In this document: positions 8,322 to 16,516 of the stretch, in pieces
How positions within the stretch are numbered: the stretch's first letter is position 1
How the letters are laid out: every line of letters starts with the position of its first letter
Origin: Ktedonobacter sp. SOSP1-85
GTDB taxonomy: Bacteria; Chloroflexota; Ktedonobacteria; Ktedonobacterales; Ktedonobacteraceae
Assembly (NCBI RefSeq): GCF_016587415.1
Contig: NZ_BNJI01000001.1
Span: 1,031,501 to 1,095,500, forward strand
Length of the DNA: 64,000 nucleotides
Direction of reading: 5' to 3'
The notes under the pieces: generated by a model
What the model was told of the DNA's origin: nothing
What the model saw: only the letters and a program-made list of their open reading frames with translations
The model's database searches: none
Made by a program: the position numbers and the translations under genes

Positions 8322-9083
8322 ATGAGTGAGATCTATACCACATTAAAGAGTGCGCTTGACAGTCAGAAGGGCGCGGCCCTGGCCACACTCGTTCAGGGTC
8401 CTGAGCATATCGGCGCCAAGCTCTTATTCCTTCCTGGCCAGGCCCCCTGGGGCACGCTTGGCTCCGTGGAGCTTGATCAACAGGTTCTCCCCATTGCGGA
8501 GCGCGCCACCTGGTCTGGAACGGGCGCGAGTCATACTATCACACTGCCCACAGGAACCTACGAGGTCTTTGTTGAAGGCTTCGCACCCCCGCCAACCCTC
8601 ATCATTGTTGGGGCCGGTCATATCGCCATTCCCCTCACCACCTTCGCTAAAACACTCAACTACCGTGTTATCATTGTGGATGCACGCGCGGCCTTCGCTA
8701 CGTCAGAGCGCTTTCCCCATGCCGACGAGATCATTGTAGAGTGGCCAGATGAGGCGCTACAGAAACTCGATCTCAATCCCTCAACCGCCGTCGCCGTCCT
8801 GACCCACGATCCCAAATTCGATGAGCCAACATTAAAGGTCCTGCTCGCCCACGAAGTCGGCTACATTGGCGCGATAGGCAGCCGCAAAACAGGCGAGGAA
8901 CGCGCCGAACGCCTCAAGAATGAAGGCATTACCGAGGAGCAGTTACAACGCATCCATGGCCCTATTGGCCTGAATATTGGAGCTAAAACGCCTGAAGAGA
9001 TCGCCCTGGCCATCATGGCGGAAATCGTCGCGACACGCAACGGGAAGGATAGCAAGAGCATCCTTAATTGGCAGCAAAAATAG
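8322..9083 (+). CDS. XdhC/CoxF-like molybdenum cofactor insertion protein
   Basis: A 253-residue XdhC family protein. An N-terminal XdhC_CoxI-like segment (about residues 1-90) precedes a Rossmann domain that begins TLIIVGAGHIAIPL (NAD-type glycine motif GAGHIA), continues with DARAAFATSERFP and LTHDPKFD, and ends with GAIGSRKT and GLNIGAKTPEEIALAIMAEI. These are the signature strings of XdhC C-domains. It is expected to carry molybdenum cofactor to the CoxL-like subunit. The start at ATG 8322 is favoured; an earlier in-frame start would overlap the preceding gene. Last gene of the cluster. Confidence 0.9.
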   Translation: MSEIYTTLKSALDSQKGAALATLVQGPEHIGAKLLFLPGQAPWGTLGSVELDQQVLPIAERATWSGTGASHTITLPTGTYEVFVEGFAPPPTLIIVGAGHIAIPLTTFAKTLNYRVIIVDARAAFATSERFPHADEIIVEWPDEALQKLDLNPSTAVAVLTHDPKFDEPTLKVLLAHEVGYIGAIGSRKTGEERAERLKNEGITEEQLQRIHGPIGLNIGAKTPEEIALAIMAEIVATRNGKDSKSILNWQQK

Positions 9084-9166
9084 TAGTGGTTTGCAACTTC
9101 TTACGCGCCAATGCGTTTATCTTTGTAGAGGATGTTCTTTCTTTACAAAAATCTAGATACTTCTGA

Positions 9167-9225
9167 TCCGAAAACCCTGAGCGCGAAGCGCTAGGCACGC
9201 AAGTGACGTTGGGCTTCGGAATAAG
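9167..9225. repeat. Family D palindrome upstream of the LCP gene
   Basis: TCCGAAAACCC at the left is inverted by GGGCTTCGGA at the right, with TGAGCGCGAAGCGCTAGGCA in between. The inner GAGCGCGAAGCGCT is itself a small hairpin. It ends with ATAAG 104 nt before the LCP start codon. Confidence 0.8.
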
Positions 9226-9328
9226 ATCTTATTACCTGGAAGATAGAGTCATTAAAATTTGGTATAACCTACTTGCAAAACGCTTTTATCCTTCTCATTC
9301 ATTTTGATCAGAAAAGAGTTGATTATAC

Positions 9329-10662
9329 ATGTCAGATAATAACTACTACGACGATCATACAATGCCCGCACGACCATATCCACCTGGAGGTCCTCAGAAT
9401 CGACCACAGCCTGAGAACCCTCAGGGTAAGCTTGTGCTGGGCAATTTCAATAACGCTAATGTGCCCCCCGCCAACAGCCCAACCAACCGCCACAGGGGCG
9501 ACCATATAATCCCTCACACAATGCGGGGCCACGCTACCCTCAACAGGGCGGACCAGTTCCCCCAACCTATACTCCTGGCCCGGAAACCTATACTCCTGGC
9601 GCTCCCCCCTATTCGCAGGCGCAAAACGGAGAAAAACTGCCCGGTTCCGCGCGCCGGCCAGCGAGGCGCAGACGCTCTGGTTGTGCGCCTGGCTGTCTGA
9701 TAGTGGGACTGCTCCTCGTTATCCTGCTCTGCACCGGGGCCTACACAGGTCAGCGTGTCCTGGCCTTTGGCTCGGCCATTTCAACGAATAAAAATTCGCT
9801 CTCCACCCAGACAGGCTATATGAATACCAGCGACCGCGTCAACCTGCTCATTATGGGCTATGGTGGTGGCGCTCACGATGGGACAAACCTGACCGACTCC
9901 ATGGTGGTCATTAGCATGACCCCCAGCAATCAGCATACCTCGCTGGTCTCGGTGCCACGCGACCTCTGGGTGCAGGTTCCCTCCAATTCCGGCAACTATG
10001 CAAAACTCAACACTGTCTATCAGGTAGGCTCCAACAATGGTGCCGATCGCGGAGCAGGAGGAGACGCGGCTGCAACCAAGCTCTCCTCCATCACTGGACT
10101 CGATGTCAAGAATTGGATGCTGATCGACTTCAATGGCTTTCGCGAGCTGATCAACGCTCTTGGCGGCATTGATGTATATGTGCCTGACGCGTTTACCGCG
10201 AACTATCCCAAAAACGATGATGCCAACGTCGATGCCAGCTGGATTACCGTCCACTTCAATAAAGGCATGCAACACATGGATGGCGAGACCGCGATCCGCT
10301 ACGCCCGCGCCCGCTATGTGACCGATAATCCCGCTGAGGGTACCGACTTCGCCCGCTCCATCCGCCAGCAGCTTATCATCAAGACAGCCCTGTCAAAGAT
10401 GAAGCAGCTCTCTAGCTGGCCCAGCCTCTTCAACGCGATGGATGCCCTGCAAAAGGCCATCTATACCAACATGTCGCTCGCCGACCTGGGCCTCTTTACC
10501 ATGAAGATGGATCTCAACAGCCCGCAGACCGCGCGTATCGGTCTCAGCTTCGATAACGTTCTGACCTCCAGCACCTCGAACGATGGACAAAGTATCCTGA
10601 TCCCCAAAGATAACAACTGGGATCTCATCAAACAATACGTCGACTCCAAGCTCTATAAATAA
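9329..10662 (+). CDS. LytR-CpsA-Psr (LCP) family protein, frameshifted near nt 9464-9469
   Basis: LCP proteins attach polymers to the cell wall or capsule. The N-terminal frame (from ATG 9329) is Pro/Asn-rich and runs through NNANVPPANS. From 9460 another frame carries on the same kind of Pro/Tyr/Gly-rich chain (NQPPQGRPYNP, YTPGPETYTPG), a basic patch ARRPARRRRSG, one membrane segment (about nt 9690-9750), and a full LCP domain with DRVNLLIMGYGG, SVPRDLWVQVP, LGGIDVYVPD and GETAIRYARARY. The two frames join if the C6 run at 9464-9469 had one more C. So the gene is either broken, phase-variable or affected by a read error. Without the shift, no convincing start precedes the membrane segment. 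Confidence 0.85.
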
Positions 10663-10674
10663 GCAGCCAACCAG

Positions 10675-10712
10675 GAGCAGCCCTGGTGCATACCAATGCA
10701 CCAGGGCTGCTC
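10675..10712 (+). terminator. Terminator after the LCP gene
   Basis: A 16-bp perfect stem (GAGCAGCCCTGGTGCA at 10675-10690, complement at 10697-10712) with a 6-nt loop, followed by TTGCTTTTT. It lies 13 nt after the LCP stop, a standard rho-independent terminator. Confidence 0.85.
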
Positions 10713-10818
10713 TTGCTTTTTGGCCGTCACAACGCCTTGACCAACGGATACCTCAGGCAGGCTCGTAGGTTGATAGTACGCTCCTTTGCGAATTCAAGCT
10801 GCATGCGACCTTCCAATC

Positions 10819-11505
10819 TTACAGGCTCAACTCACCCTTGCGCTGTTTGAGCTGTGCAATGATGATGGCTGGATCAAGGCGATGAATAAAGTTTGGATCG
10901 ACGAAGGCCAGGCTTACCGTTCCCGATTGATCAATCAGGAAGGTTCCTGGTATCGGCAGTTCCCACGATGCGTCGCCGTTGTAGGCGGGCAGATCGGCAC
11001 CAATCTGCTGATATGCCGCGTGCACAGCCTCATCAATACGATAAACGAGACCATACTCTCGCGCAACCTGGTTGCCAACATCGCTTAAAACCTCAAAGGT
11101 CAGAGCGTTCTTCTCCGCCAGCGAAAGGCTCTGATCTGGCGTCTGTGGAGAAATCGCGACCAGAGAAGCACCCAGCGCCTGCAACTGCGGTAAAGCCTGC
11201 TGATAAGCGCGCAGTTCCAGATTGCAGTATGGACACCAGGCGCCTCGATAGAAGGTCACAACAACTGGCCCTTGCTTAAGCAGGCCTGAGAGTGACACGG
11301 GGCGACCAAGAGCATCGGGCAGCGTAAAATCCGGTGCCAGTTCACCCTCTTTGAGAGCCTTCTCAGCCCCACTAGATGCGATAATTTGTTGGATAGGGCG
11401 TAGTAATTGTTCACGCATGGATGCGGTTATCTGATCCCGCGTCTGAGCTATAAACGCATCGATCTGTTGCTGTAGCGGAGTATTCATTGGGTCATATGTT
11501 GCCAT
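10819..11505 (-). CDS. Peroxiredoxin-like (AhpC/TSA) protein
   Basis: A 228-residue thioredoxin-fold protein that should reduce peroxides with thiols. After an N-terminal helical extension of about 50 residues come GELAPDFTLPDALG, the redox site FYRGAWCPYC (Cys-x-x-Cys), then LVAISPQTPDQS and PGTFLIDQSG. This matches the bacterial peroxiredoxin-like family with a CPYC site. The start at 11505 has a purine-rich GAAAGAGAG upstream. It is followed downstream of a small membrane protein on the same strand, and both lie beside a divergent HxlR regulator, which often controls redox genes. Confidence 0.88.
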   Translation of the reverse strand: MATYDPMNTPLQQQIDAFIAQTRDQITASMREQLLRPIQQIIASSGAEKALKEGELAPDFTLPDALGRPVSLSGLLKQGPVVVTFYRGAWCPYCNLELRAYQQALPQLQALGASLVAISPQTPDQSLSLAEKNALTFEVLSDVGNQVAREYGLVYRIDEAVHAAYQQIGADLPAYNGDASWELPIPGTFLIDQSGTVSLAFVDPNFIHRLDPAIIIAQLKQRKGELSL

Positions 11506-11588
11506 TATTATCTCTCTTTCTTTATATCTAGTTTGGTGCAGGCTGAGCAGTGATGAATCATCGCTCAGCTGCCCTGATCATGGTAAAA

Positions 11589-12038
11589 TCACATAACCTG
11601 CAACACAGGTGCCTCTGAGTTCTGGCTCCCTGACCCTGACTGCGTGAGGCGACGATAGCGCCGCTCTACTCCTCGTGCCAGGTACATCGCGCCGATACCA
11701 ATCAGCAGGTGAGCAACCTGGATCAACCAGTGTAGATTGCCCACGAGAATCCGGGACTGCGTCACTCCAAAGGCCGCGACTAGGATCGCATAGACCATGC
11801 TGAATATACCCAGCAGCCGAAGTTCGCGCTTCCAGACAGCCACAAACGCAAGGATGATAAAGGCCAGAGCGCCTGTAATGCCGAGTGTCTCGTGAATGTA
11901 AGTCATACCTATCTGTAGCAGTATCCTCAGAAGCATATAAAGATCTAATATCTGAGCGATCCAGAGTAAAAGTCCCAGCAGCATAGCAAGCATGAAGGCG
12001 CTTCGTGCAATCAATGAGACGATGCGTACCGTTTTCAT
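11589..12038 (-). CDS. Four-helix membrane protein of unknown function
   Basis: A 149-residue protein with four hydrophobic segments (about residues 7-30, 45-65, 70-95, 105-125) and a polar tail. I do not recognise the family with certainty. The start at 12038 is chosen because AAAGGAGAT precedes this ATG by 5 nt; an earlier in-frame start lacks this. Divergent from the HxlR gene and 83 nt upstream of the peroxiredoxin gene, so it may be the first gene of a small redox-responsive operon. Confidence 0.75.
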   Translation of the reverse strand: MKTVRIVSLIARSAFMLAMLLGLLLWIAQILDLYMLLRILLQIGMTYIHETLGITGALAFIILAFVAVWKRELRLLGIFSMVYAILVAAFGVTQSRILVGNLHWLIQVAHLLIGIGAMYLARGVERRYRRLTQSGSGSQNSEAPVLQVM

Positions 12039-12244
12039 AAAGATCTCCTTTTCAACTCTTGTCAAACGAGAAGCATTCTAGCCATAACTTCGCTACTACC
12101 TCTTCCCAGGTCCATCCAGGCAATAGTGAGTAACCGAAAATAGCCAGGTGAAATGTAGAAGACGCTTGTCATCTCTCACTCTTCTTGATAGAATTAAAAT
12201 AGATGATAAACGTGAAAGAAACAAGTACGCAATTTTATCTGACG

Positions 12245-12264
12245 TAGTATGTAAAACCATACTA
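12245..12264 (+). promoter_or_regulatory. Operator-like inverted repeat before hxlR-type gene
   Basis: TAGTATG (12245-12251) and CATACTA (12258-12264) are a perfect 7-bp inverted repeat with a 6-nt spacer. It ends just before the GGGAGGG ribosome-binding site of the HxlR regulator. HxlR proteins are dimeric winged-helix regulators that bind palindromes of this size, so autoregulation is likely. Confidence 0.6.
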
Positions 12265-12280
12265 TTGGGAGGGATAAACA

Positions 12281-12661
12281 ATGAAGCAGATGCAGAAAGC
12301 AACAGCGTGCCCGGTCGAAGTGACGCTCTCAATCGTCGGTGGAAAATGGAAGCCGATGATTGTCTGGCATTTGCTTAGCGGAACCAGGCGCTTTGGCGAA
12401 TTACGGCGGCTCATTCCTGGAGCTACCCAGCAAATGCTCACGATGCAATTACGAGAGCTAGAGCAGGCAAGAGTGCTCCACCGAGAGGTCTATGCCCAGG
12501 TACCTCCCAAGGTCGAATATTCACTAACAGAACTTGGGCGGAGCTTAGAGTCAATCCTGCTCCAGATGGCGGAATGGGGCGAATGGTACTGCGACCAAAA
12601 TGGGCAGGAACATTGGCATATACCTAATGAAATAGAAGAGCTCGCTCCTGCTAAAAACTAG
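12281..12661 (+). CDS. HxlR family transcriptional regulator
   Basis: A 126-residue winged-helix regulator. The hallmark strings of the family are visible: CPVEVTLSIVGGKWKPMIVWHL, RRFGELRRLIPGATQQMLTMQLRELE, and then a wing with VPPKVEYSLTELGRSL. A Cys near the N-terminus (CPVE) is typical of HxlR/YodB-type redox or electrophile sensors. Ribosome-binding site GGGAGGG lies 8 nt before ATG. An operator-like palindrome overlaps its leader. Divergent from a membrane protein and a peroxiredoxin, its probable targets. Confidence 0.92.
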   Translation: MKQMQKATACPVEVTLSIVGGKWKPMIVWHLLSGTRRFGELRRLIPGATQQMLTMQLRELEQARVLHREVYAQVPPKVEYSLTELGRSLESILLQMAEWGEWYCDQNGQEHWHIPNEIEELAPAKN

Positions 12662-12712
12662 CGCTTAACCATCCTTAAAGCGTTATGCAGAAAGCTAGTT
12701 CTTAGCGATTGA

Positions 12713-12761
12713 TCGACGCTGCAAAATATCCTGAAGGACACAGGGTATTTTGCGGCGTCGA
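12713..12761. repeat. Hairpin related to family A between hxlR-type gene and leucine dehydrogenase remnant
   Basis: TCGACGCTGCAAAATATCCT (12713-12732) and AGGGTATTTTGCGGCGTCGA (12742-12761) pair with few wobbles. The outer part CGACGCTGCAAAA is the same as one family A half-copy at 55040. It sits between two convergent genes and may end transcription of both. Confidence 0.65.
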
Positions 12762-12774
12762 GATGCGCACCGCT

Positions 12775-13494
12775 CTAGTTATTATTCACCGAGAGATGCT
12801 GCACCTGCTGTATCATCGCAAGGCGCTGCTCAGCCAGGCTAGCGGCTGCCTGGTGTGTTGGGATCCGTTGCTCTTGGGCATAGGAGAGAACGTTCCGCAT
12901 GGTCTGATAGATGCGTTCCACCTGCTTCAACGCTCGTTGCGGATGAAAGCCACCACGGGAGAGGCTTTCTGCTCCTACTATAATCCCGCCCGCGTTCACA
13001 ATAAAATCTGGCGCATATACAATACCCCGCTCGGCTAACATCTCTCCATGATGTTCCTCCGCAAGTTGATTGTTAGCCCCCCCACAGATGATCTTGCAGC
13101 GCAACGCAGGAAGCGTCTGATCATTGAGTCCCGCACCTAATGCACAGGGGCTATAGACATCAACAGCAAGCCGATGGATATCTTCCGGCGACACAACCTG
13201 TACCTGCGGATAAAGCGTTGTCACAGCCTCAACATGTTGCTGATTGACATCCGCCACCGTGACGTTAGCTCCTGCTTCCACTAAGGCATGCACCAACGCG
13301 CGTCCAACGCCCCCTACACCCTGCACAGCAATCGTACGTCCTTCAGGCTGGGGATTACCATACACCTCTTCCAGACAAGCACGTATCCCCTGGAACACTC
13401 CATGGGCGGTAACAGAGGAGGTATCACCTGGACCGCCCCATGCCTCCGAAACCGTCACAACATGCCGCGTCTCTGCACGGATGATATCCATATC
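12775..13494 (-). pseudogene. C-terminal two thirds of a leucine/phenylalanine dehydrogenase, cut by IS insertion
   Basis: Contains DMDIIRAETRHV, then the NAD-binding domain with AVQGVGGVGRALV and later SPCALGAG, ICGGANNQL and YAPDFIVNAGGII. These belong to Leu/Phe/Val dehydrogenases, which oxidatively deaminate amino acids. It has no own start or ribosome-binding site at its 5' side; it joins exactly in frame to the fragment at 15243-15611 if the insertion sequence between them is removed. The 240 codons here plus 123 there make a normal 362-residue enzyme. Confidence 0.88.
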
Positions 13495-13700
13495 GTGAAC
13501 GTACCTCCCCATAGAATGGAGAGGCTTCTACGCAGTTGCCCGCGTTGGCCGCGTCCCGACCGAAAGCTGTTTTCGTCCGATACCGAGGATGACCTTCGCT
13601 GAGGCCGTATCCCGATCCAGTTCACACCCACACGTACAAGAATGCCACCGCTCTTCTAACGTCTTCTTGCCTACATTCCCGCAATTCGGGCAAATCTGGC
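13495..13700 (-). ncRNA. Predicted TnpB guide RNA (omegaRNA) region, limits approximate
   Basis: In IS200/IS605 elements with tnpB, the guide RNA overlaps the 3' end of tnpB and the right end of the element, and its guide is the flanking DNA. The right-end stretch here contains a hairpin (CCTCTCCA paired to TGGGGAGG) directly before the element tip at 13495. No promoter or 5' end can be seen, so only the location is predicted. Confidence 0.35.
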
Positions 13701-14748
13701 TGGTGTACTTAGGATCAACTTGTACGAGAGTACGCCCGGCCCATGCTGCCTTGTACGTACACATTCCCACAAATTGACTCCAACCAGCGTCGGCTATTGA
13801 TTTGTTTAATCCCGCTTTGGCCGCCGCCCCATTAGGCAAATACTGTCCTGTCTCTTCGTCCTGCTTCGGCTTGGGCTGTTTCACCAGATTGGCCATGGTG
13901 AGATCCTCAAGCACGATCACTTGATAGCGATTGACGAGCTTTCTTGAGGCTTTGTGAGCGAAGTCGGCACGCTGATTGCGGACCTTACGATGGGCCTTTG
14001 CCACGCGCTTCACTGCCTTCGCTCTGCGATGACTGCCGCGCTTCTTGCGAGACAAGGACTCTTGTAGCTTCTTGAGCTTGTTCTCTGCTCTCCGATAATG
14101 GCGCGGGTTCTCAAGGAATTCACCATTGGACAAGGCGGCAAAGTGAGTCACACCCAGGTCTATCCCTACATCCTCATAGCTGCTAGGCAAGGCTTCCGGC
14201 TTGTCCACTTCGCAGCTAAAACAGGCATACCAATGCTCTCCCTCGCGCTTGATGGTCAAGGTTTTGACTTTGCCTATCATGTCTCGATGCAGGTGCAGTT
14301 TCACTGTTCCAATCTTCGTCAATTTCAGATTGACTCTGACCATGCCCTTCTTATCAGGCGGGCGTGTTTGTTGATCCAATTTCCAGCCAGCGCCGTCCGG
14401 GTAGGTAAACGAGTTATAGCGGTTACGACCCTGAAAACGCGGGTATCCTGGTTTCTGGCCTTTGGCACAGCGATCAAAAAACCGTTGAAATGCCTTGTCC
14501 AGTCGTTTTAACACATCTTGCAGGACATGAGCAGCGATATCCTGATACTCTTCTCTGATCTTTGCCTTGATCTCTGGAAGGACATTTTGTTGATCATAGT
14601 AGGTGATCGATTTGCCCGCCATACGGTAAGCATCCTTCCTCTCGGAAAGACCCGCATTGTAGAGTTCTCGACAACGTGCCAGAACCCAATGGAGTTTGTT
14701 CTCCACCGTCTTATTGGGAGCTAAACGGTACTTGTACGTTTTTCTCAT
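13528..14748 (-). CDS. tnpB: TnpB RNA-guided nuclease (IS605 OrfB)
   Basis: A 406-residue TnpB. It starts MRKTYKYRLAPNKT, the usual opening. The RuvC-like catalytic residues are visible: Asp in GIDLGVTHFAAL, Glu in VLEDLTMANLV and Asp in CELDRDTASAKVI. The zinc ribbon has CPNCGN and CTCGC. ATG 14748 overlaps the tnpA stop by ATGA, so translation is probably coupled. TnpB cuts DNA guided by an omegaRNA made from the element's right end and thereby helps keep the element in place. All catalytic motifs are intact, so it may be active. Confidence 0.95.
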   Translation of the reverse strand: MRKTYKYRLAPNKTVENKLHWVLARCRELYNAGLSERKDAYRMAGKSITYYDQQNVLPEIKAKIREEYQDIAAHVLQDVLKRLDKAFQRFFDRCAKGQKPGYPRFQGRNRYNSFTYPDGAGWKLDQQTRPPDKKGMVRVNLKLTKIGTVKLHLHRDMIGKVKTLTIKREGEHWYACFSCEVDKPEALPSSYEDVGIDLGVTHFAALSNGEFLENPRHYRRAENKLKKLQESLSRKKRGSHRRAKAVKRVAKAHRKVRNQRADFAHKASRKLVNRYQVIVLEDLTMANLVKQPKPKQDEETGQYLPNGAAAKAGLNKSIADAGWSQFVGMCTYKAAWAGRTLVQVDPKYTSQICPNCGNVGKKTLEERWHSCTCGCELDRDTASAKVILGIGRKQLSVGTRPTRATA

Positions 14749-15143
14749 GTCCCTTGTCCCAACTCGATATATTTTTTGACGGTTTCCTCGGTCATGTCTC
14801 CGACGGTGCCAACGTAGTAACTGCGAGACCAGAAATTCCCACCCCACAGTTGTTTTTTGACTTCGGGATGCTGCTTAAAGACTTGTCTCGCAGTAATCCC
14901 TTTGAGGGTATTAACAATGAGAGAGGGCGCAATAGCGGGTGGCGCACTCAAAAAGAGGTGAACGTGGTCTTCCTGTACATTGAGTGCGCCGATCTCCCAA
15001 GTATTCGCCTCACATAATCGCCTGATTTCTTCCTCAATAAACGTGGCGATATTCCCCACCAGAATAGTCTTGCGATACTTGGGACACCATACAAAATGGT
15101 ATGCTATTTTATATATGGCATGCTTCGTATGTTGTTCTCTCAT
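14745..15143 (-). CDS. tnpA: TnpA, Y1 (HUH) transposase of IS200/IS605 type
   Basis: A 132-residue single-strand transposase. It has YHFVWCPKYRK near the start, the HUH motif in EDHVHLFLS and the catalytic Tyr in SRSYYVGTVG. The start at 15143 gives the usual family length and begins MREQHTKHAIYKI; a start 27 nt earlier would lie in the subterminal palindrome. The enzyme cuts and joins DNA through a phosphotyrosine and excises the element precisely. Complete, hence potentially functional. Confidence 0.94.
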   Translation of the reverse strand: MREQHTKHAIYKIAYHFVWCPKYRKTILVGNIATFIEEEIRRLCEANTWEIGALNVQEDHVHLFLSAPPAIAPSLIVNTLKGITARQVFKQHPEVKKQLWGGNFWSRSYYVGTVGDMTEETVKKYIELGQGT

Positions 15144-15144
15144 A

Positions 15145-15189
15145 CGCTCTATTCTAGCATGGTATGCCATACCATGCTAGAATAGAGCG
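15145..15189. repeat. Subterminal palindrome of the IS200/IS605 element, left end
   Basis: CGCTCTATTCTAGCATGGTAT and its exact complement surround a 3-nt loop (GCC). TnpA enzymes of this family recognise imperfect hairpins near each element end; this one lies directly before tnpA and could also limit tnpA expression by folding the leader. Confidence 0.7.
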
Positions 15190-15242
15190 AGAGGGGCCGC
15201 CTAACCCCTGCCTGAAGGCGAGGGGAATGCGGCGGCCCGGCC

Positions 15243-15611
15243 TTCAACAGTCGTTCCAACGTCCACGCCTGTCAAGTACAATCCACCTAGCCGCTCGATA
15301 AAACGGCCCAGAACACGGAACATGCCTTCATTTTTTCCTCGTTTGGGATCACTAATAATCACCCCTTTCCCACCACCATACGGTATCCCTGCCGCGGCAT
15401 TCTTATAGGTCATCCCTCGCGCCAGACGCAGAGCATCGGTGAGCGCCTCTTCTTCAGTTTCATAAGGCCACAAGCGCATACCTCCCATCGCAGGGCCCAG
15501 CGTCGTATCGTGAATCACAATAATCGCTTTTAAGCCAAATGTCCGATCCTGGCAAAAGTAAATTTGTTCATAATCGTGTGCTTCCATGCGCTCGAAAATG
15601 GATGATTTCAT
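15243..15611 (-). pseudogene. N-terminal third of the interrupted leucine/phenylalanine dehydrogenase
   Basis: Starts [16 protein letters not shown] after AAAGGAAG, and runs through [28 protein letters not shown] and GGGKGVI, with the catalytic lysines of amino acid dehydrogenases in the last two. It continues to [10 protein letters not shown] and then runs into the insertion sequence, where 14 foreign residues follow before a stop. The continuation DMDIIRAET lies at 13494, downstream of the element. 123 codons belong to the original gene. Confidence 0.88.
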
Positions 15612-15847
15612 CTCGCTTCCTTTCTCTACAATTCGCCTCATCTCTGCTTATCCTTGCCGGAACATGTTCTTAGTATGCTCGTGACTCCTCTAACTCGTCA
15701 ACGCGAGCGTCCGGTCATACCGGACATTGCTCTTGTCCCAGGTGTACTCAAACGTCTATACTAAATGCAAGCCAGACAGAGAAAACAGACCTGTGCAGCC
15801 CAGGCAGGCCACAGGTCAGGTGGATCGTGGACACGGAAGGAGTCGCT

Positions 15848-16516
15848 ATGAAACCACATCTGATGGAGAAAGTTGGCAGCCTCCTCAATCTCTTTTCCTT
15901 CGCGCAACCAGAGTGGGGGGTACGTGAAGCTGCCGAGGCATTACAGTTGCCCAAGTCCACTATGGGTGACATTCTACTCAGCCTCACAGAACAAGGGATT
16001 CTCAATCGCACACCAACCGGGCGCTATCAACTTGGCTGGCGGCTGTTTGAGCTAAGTCAGGTGCTTGTCGAGCATACGGCTTTCTGCATTGAAGCCAGGC
16101 GTGCCATGCGCGAACTCGTTGAACGTTGGGGGGAGACTACGCATCTAGCAGTCCTCGATGGGACCCAGGTTCTCTTTGTCGAAAAGTTGCAGGCCACACC
16201 AGCCGTTGAAATCCTCCTCTCGCGCGTTGGCGCGCGTCTCTCGGCCCACGAGGTAGGGGTAGGTAAAGTCTTACTGGCTTTTCAAGCACCCTATCGCCTT
16301 CCCGCTTTATTGGATACATTGCCGCTGACTGCTCGTACGGCTCAGACCATCACCTCCCGTGAGCAGCTACTTCACGAGCTAGATCAGGTGCGCACGCAGG
16401 GCTATGCCTATGATCATGAAGAAACCGTGCCAGGACTATGTTGCGTGGCAGCCCCGATTCATGACCTGGATGGTCGCGTTCCTGCTGCTATTAGTTTCTG
16501 TATTCCAGCCTTATGA
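15848..16516 (+). CDS. IclR family transcriptional regulator, C-terminus shortened
   Basis: A 222-residue regulator. The winged helix is at residues 1-65 (REAAEALQLPKSTMGDILLSL, then GRYQLGWRLFEL), followed by the IclR effector-binding domain with RVGARLSAHEVGVGKVLLA and YAYDHEETVPGLCCVAAPI. Family members are about 250 residues long; here the last helix after AAISFCIP is lost and a stop follows. AAGGAG precedes ATG 15848. What comes next is the 3' end of an unrelated methyltransferase gene, so a deletion probably joined the two. Function may be impaired. Confidence 0.8.
   Translation: MKPHLMEKVGSLLNLFSFAQPEWGVREAAEALQLPKSTMGDILLSLTEQGILNRTPTGRYQLGWRLFELSQVLVEHTAFCIEARRAMRELVERWGETTHLAVLDGTQVLFVEKLQATPAVEILLSRVGARLSAHEVGVGKVLLAFQAPYRLPALLDTLPLTARTAQTITSREQLLHELDQVRTQGYAYDHEETVPGLCCVAAPIHDLDGRVPAAISFCIPAL

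Larger units (their letters stand above)
13495..15242 (-). mobile_element. IS200/IS605-type insertion sequence with tnpA and tnpB, inside a leucine dehydrogenase gene
   Basis: The borders are inferred by restoring the interrupted gene: left flank ends ACTGTTGAA and right flank begins GATATGGATATC (both on the minus strand). There is no target duplication, as expected for this family, which inserts single strands next to a short target. The element's 3' tip is GTTCAC, similar to the flanking GTTGAA. A subterminal palindrome lies at 15145-15189, a second hairpin at about 15191-15238, and a right-end hairpin near 13505-13525. Length about 1.75 kb, with tnpA and tnpB overlapping and both on the minus strand. 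Looks complete. Confidence 0.85.
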
